Assembly: GCA_004535785.1 (NCBI GenBank) | Contig: SPIB01000001.1 | Span: 1,388,175 to 1,452,174 of the forward strand | Source of the DNA: Gammaproteobacteria bacterium LSUCC0112 | GTDB lineage: Bacteria; Pseudomonadota; Gammaproteobacteria; Pseudomonadales; Pseudohongiellaceae | Reading direction: 5' to 3' | DNA length: 64,000 nt | Shown here: positions 58,460 through 64,000 of the stretch, one piece after another | Layout: each line of letters opens with the position of its first letter | How positions within the stretch are numbered: the first letter of the stretch is position 1 | The notes under the pieces: model-generated | Database searches by the model: none | Seen by the model: only the letters and a program-made list of their open reading frames with translations | Told to the model about the DNA's origin: nothing | Position numbers and translations under genes: made by a program

Positions 58460-59227
58460 ATGCGCATCAGCGCTTCTTTATTTTTAAGCCTTGTTTTTCT
58501 TGCTGCACTGCCCGCCGGGTCAGTGAGTGCGGCCTCTGGAGACCGCGTTGCCACGCCGCTGCCCCCCATCACCATTTATCACCTTGAAGCCCGTCGCTCA
58601 GAGCGTATTGTCTGGTTGATGGAAGAGCTGGGATTTCCTTACGAGCTGAAGTTTGTGCGCGGCAACCTCGGTGCCTCGCTGATGCAGATACGACAGGTCA
58701 ACCCGGGAAATCCGGTGGCTCCCACGGTGTTGTATGGTGACGATATATTGGTGGAGTCCGGTGCAATCATCGATGTGATCCTTAACCGCCATGCGCCGGA
58801 CCGTTTGCAGCCGGATATCAACAGCCCGGACTACCCGTGGCACCAGATCTGGATGCACTATGCTGAAGGTTCACTGGCATCACGCATGGGCATCGACTAT
58901 CGCGTTTGGCAGTTGCAGCCACCGGAACAACGCTCGCCGCTTCGTGACATTCAGGGCACGGTGCAGTACGCCGAAGACTTCCTTGCGGAACATCCGTATT
59001 TTGGCGGTTCCGAGTTCAGCGCAGCCGATATCATGATGCATTTTCCGATGAACTATACCTTCCTGATCAATGTAGTGGATCGTACTCAGTTTCCGAATAT
59101 CAATGAATGGATGGCGCGTGTCGAAGCGCGGCCGGCATACAAACGGATGGCGGAAGTCTCCAAGCCCGACGGTATGCCAAGCCCGCCCGAGCCGCTGCCG
59201 GACAGCGCAAGACCGCCAGCGCGCTAA
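58460..59227 (+). CDS. Exported glutathione S-transferase-like protein
   Basis: A 255-residue protein. From the ATG at 58460, with a strong AAAGGAG site, it starts MRISASLFLSLVFLAALPAG, a clear signal peptide with probable cleavage after VSA. The remainder is a complete two-domain GST: ITIYHLEARRSERIVWLMEELGFPYELKFV (in pieces), the cis-Pro region NPGNPVAPTVLYGDD, the SG contact LVESGAIIDVIL, and the helical domain with PYFGGSEFSAADIMMHFPM. GSTs are normally cytoplasmic, so a periplasmic location is unusual. The C-terminus is Pro-rich. Confidence 0.85.
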   Translation: MRISASLFLSLVFLAALPAGSVSAASGDRVATPLPPITIYHLEARRSERIVWLMEELGFPYELKFVRGNLGASLMQIRQVNPGNPVAPTVLYGDDILVESGAIIDVILNRHAPDRLQPDINSPDYPWHQIWMHYAEGSLASRMGIDYRVWQLQPPEQRSPLRDIQGTVQYAEDFLAEHPYFGGSEFSAADIMMHFPMNYTFLINVVDRTQFPNINEWMARVEARPAYKRMAEVSKPDGMPSPPEPLPDSARPPAR

Positions 59228-59258
59228 GCGCTGGTGGTGTTAAGGCCTCAAAAAAACG

Positions 59259-60185
59259 TCAGTAGATCATCACCCATAACGCCAATACGCTCACCACCAC
59301 TACCAGCAGGACAGCGTATAAAACAAGCATGCCGGCGAGTCTCAGCGCCATAGACCACCATCGGCATGAGTAGACGCGCCGGACTGCCATCCAGGTGTAC
59401 GCAGCCACTGCCAGCCATATGAACTGACCGATAACAGGAATTGCCAGCACCGATAGGCACATAGCAAGAAAGAAAACACAATGCAGATGCAGGGCAAATA
59501 CCAGATGCTCTGCATAACGCAGGCGCTGATCGCCATAAAAAAGCTGCAGCAACAAGGTAAACACTGGGACAAGGATAAACATCACGGAACCCAGATTGCT
59601 GATAAGACGTTGGCCACTACTCGTTGCTTGTTGCCACAAACCTGCGGCATCAGTATTCAGACGTTGTTGTAATCTATTGCACAGACCTGTTGGCAAACCT
59701 TCACAAAAAAACGCACCACGGTTGAGCCCTGCGCGAATTAAACCAAAATCAATTACTGTCAGACTCGATTCTGAGACATTCAGTAGTACAGGCGGAGCGT
59801 TGACGACTCTGGCATTAAAAATCGCATTGATAGTCAGCAACGCGAGCAAACTGATGCTCAAATACAGGCGCAGGGGCCTGACAAAATGCGAGCGTTGGCC
59901 ATCAAGGTATTTTCGGGTCAACATGCCCGGAAAAAACAACAGCAGCTTGAGTGTGCGCCACAGAGAACCTTCAACCGCAAAATAGTTGCCTGCAAATTCC
60001 TTTGTGAAATCGACGACGGTGGGTGGTCGGAGGCGGGTTTCCTGTCCACAGTCAGGGCAGTAACGAGCCGCCGACGGCAGTAAATGACTGCAATTCAGGC
60101 AACGCTCTGACTTAGTGGCGTCGCCGGCAATGTCAGTGCGCCCACTACTCCTGAACGCAGGGTTGTTTGACGTTGGCAGTGTCAT
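59259..60185 (-). CDS. DUF3667 zinc-ribbon membrane protein
   Basis: A 308-residue protein. The N-terminal zinc ribbon CLNCSHLLPSAARYCPDCGQ is followed by a region ending FFPGMLTRKYLDGQRSHFVRPLRLYLSISL (in pieces), the DUF3667 hallmark. About five membrane segments follow, the last LVLYAVLLVVVVSVLALWV. The function of the family is unknown. Two ATG codons (60188, 60185) follow AAGG; the frame is open to 60212. Confidence 0.87.
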   Translation of the reverse strand: MTLPTSNNPAFRSSGRTDIAGDATKSERCLNCSHLLPSAARYCPDCGQETRLRPPTVVDFTKEFAGNYFAVEGSLWRTLKLLLFFPGMLTRKYLDGQRSHFVRPLRLYLSISLLALLTINAIFNARVVNAPPVLLNVSESSLTVIDFGLIRAGLNRGAFFCEGLPTGLCNRLQQRLNTDAAGLWQQATSSGQRLISNLGSVMFILVPVFTLLLQLFYGDQRLRYAEHLVFALHLHCVFFLAMCLSVLAIPVIGQFIWLAVAAYTWMAVRRVYSCRWWSMALRLAGMLVLYAVLLVVVVSVLALWVMIY

Positions 60186-60242
60186 CATTCGTACCTTGCA
60201 ACACAAAAACACAGTTGAAGTCTGGCAGTTTTTGACTTGTTT

Positions 60243-60287
60243 GAATACGCTTGCTACAACAGTGCCTTACTGTTGTTCGCTCGTATC
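60243..60287 (-). repeat. Possible degenerate palindromic element, copy G
   Basis: Read on the minus strand: outer GATACG pairs with CGTATTC. Between them are AGCGA, ACAAC, AGTAAGGC and GTTGT, then AGCAAG. It resembles copy B but has lost the inner GC hairpin; ACAACAG/CTGTTGT forms a 7-bp stem. The match could be chance. It lies in the leader of the YHS-like gene. Confidence 0.4.
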
Positions 60288-60314
60288 TTTCACATCAAAA
60301 CAAGGAAAAAAACC

Positions 60315-60842
60315 ATGAAGATCCGTGTCACATCGCTCGCCATGCTCGTTCTGTTAAGTTCTGCGGCACATGTTGCTCTTGCGGCTGAAGCCGAGGTACA
60401 GCCTCAGCCGATTATCATCAACAACAATGGCGTTGCATTTTCCAGAATGGAGGAAGGTCAGGTAATTGCCTATGATCCCGTGGCTGCGTATGACACGCAC
60501 ATGGTGGTGCTGGCAGATTGCAGCGCTCACAAAGTCGAGTTGCAGGGCGTCAGCTGGTGTTTCGCAAGCGCTGAAAATGCCCAGAGTTTTACCGCGGCAA
60601 CCAAGGAGTCTGGCCAGAACAAGTATATTCCCTTTGGTGGTGGCCATTGTTCACTTGGGTTGGCATTCAATAACCTTGCCGCGCGTGGAGATCCCCGTAC
60701 CGCAGTCCGTGTGGGTGAAAGCCTGGTGTTAAATGGAAACTTTGATGTGCGCGCCCGGTTCCTGTCTGCTACCGAGACCAATATGAGCAATGCGCTGAAG
60801 AATTTTGAAAGCGGTATTGCAGAAGGAAAGTTGATCGACTGA
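60315..60842 (+). CDS. Exported YHS-domain-like protein
   Basis: A 175-residue protein with a signal peptide (VTSLAMLVLLSSAAHVALA). The mature part resembles YHS-domain exported proteins: IAYDPVAAYDTH, VSWCFASAENAQSFTAATKESGQNKYIPFGGGHCSLGLAFN (in pieces) and a C-terminal helix. Typical members have GYDPVAYF and YGGYCAYAV; here the Cys is kept in GGGHCSLG. The family may bind metal or heme-like ligands, without proof. ATG 60315 follows AAGGAAAAA. It is followed by a strong hairpin. Confidence 0.72.
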   Translation: MKIRVTSLAMLVLLSSAAHVALAAEAEVQPQPIIINNNGVAFSRMEEGQVIAYDPVAAYDTHMVVLADCSAHKVELQGVSWCFASAENAQSFTAATKESGQNKYIPFGGGHCSLGLAFNNLAARGDPRTAVRVGESLVLNGNFDVRARFLSATETNMSNALKNFESGIAEGKLID

Positions 60843-60852
60843 GTGTCAGTGA

Positions 60853-60888
60853 ATGCCTGTGGCCACGAGGTCTGTAGGCCACAGGCAT
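60853..60888. terminator. Perfect 12-bp hairpin between convergent genes
   Basis: Bases 60853-60864 and 60877-60888 are exact inverted copies (ATGCCTGTGGCC and its complement) around a 12-base loop. It lies between the convergent YHS-like and SRPBCC genes. There is no T run; a bidirectional transcription barrier or 3'-end stabiliser is likely. Confidence 0.65.
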
Positions 60889-60908
60889 AACGACTGGCTT
60901 GCCGCAGA

Positions 60909-61400
60909 TTACTGCTCAGCCATCGCTTTCATATTGCCCAGTGCACGCTCAAAGGTGGCACGACGACGTGTGACGTCCGCGTCTTTGGCAGCCTGATCAG
61001 CCAGATTGGAGACATCCAACATCAGCGTGTAAATCAGTTTTGAACTGTTTGCATCCACGGGTCTGGCTTCCATAAACCCGTGATAAAGATTATAGAACTG
61101 TCCTTCCACCGCCGGCTGTGTATAGCCGTAAGATAACGGCGTCTGTGCCACCATCACTTCGGTGATGCGACCACTTGCCAGTACACGAACGGTGCCGATG
61201 CCGCCATCGCCAGAGGTAATGGCACAATCAATGCCCAGCCATTCGCTGATTTCACAATAGTCGCCAACGGCGGCCCAGGTCTGTTCGGCAGAGCGGGCAA
61301 CGTCAACTTCCATTTTGATGGTGACATATTCCTGAGCCAGTGCGGTGGAGGAGAGCAAAATGGCGGGGACAGCAAGCAGTGAGAGCAGTGTTTTTTTCAT
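60909..61400 (-). CDS. Exported SRPBCC (polyketide cyclase/START-like) protein
   Basis: A 163-residue protein with a signal peptide (MKKTLLSLLAVPAILLSSTALA). The mature domain has the helix-grip pattern: VTIKMEVDVARSAEQTWAAVGDYCEISEWLG (in pieces), IGTVRVLASGRITEVMV, YTQPAVEGQFYNLYHGFMEARPV (in pieces) and SKLIYTLMLDVSN. Such proteins bind hydrophobic ligands. Function is unknown; two Cys near residues 47-58 might pair. The ATG at 61400 has AAGGA upstream. Confidence 0.8.
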   Translation of the reverse strand: MKKTLLSLLAVPAILLSSTALAQEYVTIKMEVDVARSAEQTWAAVGDYCEISEWLGIDCAITSGDGGIGTVRVLASGRITEVMVAQTPLSYGYTQPAVEGQFYNLYHGFMEARPVDANSSKLIYTLMLDVSNLADQAAKDADVTRRRATFERALGNMKAMAEQ

Positions 61401-61520
61401 GTTAAGTATCCTTGTTATTGGTCTGGGAGTGCCGGCGTGACGGCACAAAGACTATCCGAGCTGGCGTGAGACAGCAATAACCATACGGCAGATAGAGTCA
61501 TCTGGTGGTTTTAACGGCGT

Positions 61521-62282
61521 TTACGCCAGTTCCAGCACCACCGGGCAATGGTCTGAACCGAGGTACTCGTTCAGAATTTCTGCAGATTTGATGCGCTGTT
61601 CAAGGGCAGTGGAGGCCAGAAAATAATCCAGACGCCACCCAATGTTTTTTTCGCGCGCACCGCCTCGCATGCTCCACCAGCTGTACTTCACCGTATCCGG
61701 ATACATGTGCCTGAATGTATCGATGTACCCGGCATTGATCAGTCTGTCGAGGCCATCAATTTCGATTTGGGTATAACCTGCGCTTTTGTTGTAATTGGCC
61801 TGAGGTCGCGCAAGGTCAATCGGGCGATGGCACACGTTCAGATCCCCACAAATCACCACCGGTTTTTTCTGCTCCATCTGCAGAATGTGTGTTTGAAAGG
61901 CATGATCCCAGCGCTCGCGATAATCAAGGCGTTTCAGTCCTTCACCAGAATTGGGTGTGTAGACCGTCACCAAAAAGTAATCGGGGAATTCTGCTGCAAT
62001 CACACGCCCCTCCTGATCATGCTCTTCAATATCCATGCCGTACTGGATGGCAAGAGGTTGCGTGCGGCAGAACATGGCGGTGCCGGAATAACCCGGGCGC
62101 ACTGCTGAATGGGTGTACAAATGAAATCCTTCCAGTGCGCCGACGGCTTCAACCACCTGATGGTCCTGGGCCTTGGTCTCCTGCACACAGAGCACGTCTG
62201 GCTGCAGTTGCTGCAGCGCAGTCAGAAAGTCTTTTTTGACGGCGGCACGAATGCCGTTGAGGTTCCAGGAAATCAAACGCAT
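61521..62282 (-). CDS. xthA: Exodeoxyribonuclease III
   Basis: A 253-residue AP endonuclease/3' exonuclease for base excision repair. Conserved blocks are all present: ISWNLNGIRAAVKK, LCVQETKAQDHQV, GYSGTAMF, VVICGDLNVCHRPIDLARP, YSWWSMRGGAREKNIGWRLDYFLAS (in pieces) and YLGSDHCPVVLEL with the catalytic Asp-His. The length is slightly below E. coli XthA (268). It is divergent from parC; the two ATG codons are about 165 bp apart. Confidence 0.96.
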   Translation of the reverse strand: MRLISWNLNGIRAAVKKDFLTALQQLQPDVLCVQETKAQDHQVVEAVGALEGFHLYTHSAVRPGYSGTAMFCRTQPLAIQYGMDIEEHDQEGRVIAAEFPDYFLVTVYTPNSGEGLKRLDYRERWDHAFQTHILQMEQKKPVVICGDLNVCHRPIDLARPQANYNKSAGYTQIEIDGLDRLINAGYIDTFRHMYPDTVKYSWWSMRGGAREKNIGWRLDYFLASTALEQRIKSAEILNEYLGSDHCPVVLELA

Positions 62283-62446
62283 GTTGGGGGCCCGTACATT
62301 TCATCTAAAGAGCGGATTGCTGATACAAGAATACCTGCACTGAGACGTCCAGACCACCTGTCTATGGGGTATAACCAACGCACTACAGCTGCACAAGCAC
62401 AATGTGCTATAAAGCACATCATCACGAACGGACACGTACCCGCACT

Positions 62447-64000
62447 ATGACCATGAATATCACCATCAATGAGGATGGCGTCGAACAGATTGCCCTGAGC
62501 AGTTATACGCGCCAGGCCTACCTGAATTACTCCATGTACGTCATTAATGACCGCGCGCTGCCGCATATCGGCGATGGCCTGAAGCCGGTGCAGCGCCGCA
62601 TTGTGTACGCCATGTCTGAGTTGGGCTTAAAAGCCTCGGCCAAATTTAAAAAATCAGCCCGTACCATCGGTGACGTGATTGGTAAGTTCCACCCGCATGG
62701 GGATTCAGCCTGTTACGAAGCCATGGTGTTGATGGCGCAACCCTTCAGTTACCGATATCCGCTGGTGGATGGGCAGGGCAACTGGGGGTCGCCGGATGAT
62801 CCCAAATCCTTTGCAGCCATGCGTTATACCGAGTCGCGGCTGCAGAAATATGCAGACCTGCTGCTGTCCGAGCTCGGGCAGGGCACGGTGGACTGGAAAC
62901 CCAATTTTGACGGCACCCTGGATGAGCCGGTCCTGCTCCCCGCGCGGGTGCCCAATGTGTTACTTAACGGTGGCAGTGGTATTGCAGTGGGCATGGCCAC
63001 CGACATTCCGCCACACAATATGCGTGAAGTGGTCAGCGCCTGTATCCATTTGCTGGACAGCCCCAAGGCAACACTGGCTGATCTGATGCTGCATGTTAAA
63101 GGCCCGGATTTTCCAACCGACGCTGAAATCATTACGCCGGCAGCAGAGCTGCGTACGCTGTACGAAACCGGTCGTGGTTCCGTGCGTGCGCGCGCCGTGT
63201 ACAAAGTTGAAGACGGCGATGTGGTGATTACCGGGTTGCCATATCAGGTGTCCGGCGCCAAAGTGCTGGAACAGATCGCCGCGCAGATGCAGAAGAAAAA
63301 ACTGCCGATGGTGGTGGATCTGCGCGATGAGTCCGACCACGAAAATCCCACACGCATCGTGATTGTGCCGCGTTCCAACCGTATTGATGCCGATGAGTTG
63401 ATGCTGCATTTGTTTGCCACCACCGATCTGGAAAAAACCTATCGGGTGAACTTCAACATGATTGGCACCAATGGTCGGCCACAGGTCAAGGATCTGCGCA
63501 GCCTGCTGGTAGAGTGGCTGGCGTTCCGTACCGAAACTGTGCGTAAACGTTTGCAGTACCGATTACAGAAAGTGTTGGATAGACTGCACATCCTTGAAGG
63601 TTTGTTGATTGCATTTTTAAATATTGACGAAGTGATCCACATCATCCGCACGGAAGACAAACCCAAGCCGGTGTTGATGGCGCGTTTTGCGCTCAGTGAT
63701 ATTCAGGCGGAAGCCATTCTGGAATTGAAGTTGCGCCACTTGGCAAAACTGGAAGAAATGAATATCCGCGCTGAACAGGATGAGCTGGCCAAAGAGCGTG
63801 ACGTGCTGGAAGGTCTGCTGGGCTCGGAGAAAAAACTGCAAAATCTGATCAAAAAGGAATTGAATGACGATGCTGAAAAGTACGGTGACGACCGGCGATC
63901 ACCGCTGATACAGCGCAACGAAGCCAGTGCGTTCAGTGAGGTCGAACTGATGTCGACCGAGCCCGTAACGGTTGTGTTGTCCAAAGCCGGTTGGGTCAGA
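62447..64000 (+). CDS. parC: DNA topoisomerase IV subunit A, C-terminus beyond window
   Basis: The frame runs open for 518 codons to the window edge; the C-terminal beta-pinwheel is missing. The breakage-reunion domain is clear: [21 protein letters not shown] (in pieces), [19 protein letters not shown] and [11 protein letters not shown] with the active-site Tyr127. Ser87 and Glu91 correspond to E. coli ParC Ser80 and Glu84, so the quinolone region is wild type. [11 protein letters not shown] and the coiled-coil arm with [14 protein letters not shown] follow. The start may be ATG 62447 or 62453. Confidence 0.97.
   Translation, partial: MTMNITINEDGVEQIALSSYTRQAYLNYSMYVINDRALPHIGDGLKPVQRRIVYAMSELGLKASAKFKKSARTIGDVIGKFHPHGDSACYEAMVLMAQPFSYRYPLVDGQGNWGSPDDPKSFAAMRYTESRLQKYADLLLSELGQGTVDWKPNFDGTLDEPVLLPARVPNVLLNGGSGIAVGMATDIPPHNMREVVSACIHLLDSPKATLADLMLHVKGPDFPTDAEIITPAAELRTLYETGRGSVRARAVYKVEDGDVVITGLPYQVSGAKVLEQIAAQMQKKKLPMVVDLRDESDHENPTRIVIVPRSNRIDADELMLHLFATTDLEKTYRVNFNMIGTNGRPQVKDLRSLLVEWLAFRTETVRKRLQYRLQKVLDRLHILEGLLIAFLNIDEVIHIIRTEDKPKPVLMARFALSDIQAEAILELKLRHLAKLEEMNIRAEQDELAKERDVLEGLLGSEKKLQNLIKKELNDDAEKYGDDRRSPLIQRNEASAFSEVELMSTEPVTVVLSKAGWVR

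Overview
The window looks like chromosomal core and near-core DNA from a free-living, probably marine gammaproteobacterium. The pointers are the nudF-yqiB-cpdA-parE gene order, Kdo transferase plus a Kdo kinase for LPS, glnK-amtB, an RpoE/ChrR singlet-oxygen module, and a two-component pair of the marine proteobacterial dedicated sortase type. No rRNA, tRNA, prophage, IS element or CRISPR array was recognised. The genus cannot be named from the sequence.

Layout. 1-6.0 kb: a partial exported PQQ dehydrogenase, a Baeyer-Villiger-type monooxygenase, Kdo kinase, a glycosyltransferase and an exported alpha/beta hydrolase. 6.1-13.2 kb: transaldolase, WrbA, SppA, a large unrecognised membrane protein and a PerM-like permease. 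13.4-15.1 kb: glnK-amtB. 15.1-18.3 kb: a corA/FAD oxidoreductase/aldo-keto reductase operon on the minus strand. 18.5-24 kb: waaA, pepQ, dinB, tesB and a lipocalin-like exported protein. 24.1-28.8 kb: a tightly coupled three-gene operon (phosphoketolase-like, AMP-phosphorylase-type and PRPP-synthase-like), facing a beta-CASP nuclease-like gene. 30.4-34.2 kb: a DUF2868/DUF3482 GTPase pair and two small membrane proteins. 34.2-42 kb: metY, hemH, tolC, thiC and a DAHP synthase. 42-47.6 kb: a diguanylate cyclase bracketed by palindromic repeats, a GST, and the sortase-type response regulator and kinase. 47.7-54 kb: the RpoE/ChrR module with a five-gene divergent operon that includes cyclopropane fatty acid synthase. 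54.3-64 kb: nudF-yqiB-cpdA-parE, small exported proteins, xthA and the first part of parC.

The most interesting non-coding signal is a family of intergenic palindromes at 42.0-43.6 kb and 54.1-54.25 kb, with a weaker relative at 60.24 kb. Every good copy has the same internal design: a GAGCGA/GAGGAA internal loop, a 5-bp helix, an AAT-type bulge, and a 5-6-bp inner hairpin with a three-base loop. Both inner helices covary between copies. The outer 14-22-bp arms are completely different from copy to copy, yet match perfectly or nearly so within each copy. I do not recognise this as a named family. A second repeat type, built on GGTCGGAG/CTCCGACC, occurs at 37.15 kb and as a 15-bp tandem array at 47.6 kb.

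The most interesting coding signal is the 24.1-28.8 kb operon. An archaeal-type nucleoside-monophosphate phosphorylase is coupled to a PRPP-synthase-like protein and a divergent phosphoketolase-like protein whose thiamine-diphosphate motifs are altered. This suggests an uncharacterised route for nucleotide ribose. At the RpoE/ChrR locus both divergent transcripts have TGATCC boxes with identical 18-bp spacers, which supports shared control by this sigma factor.
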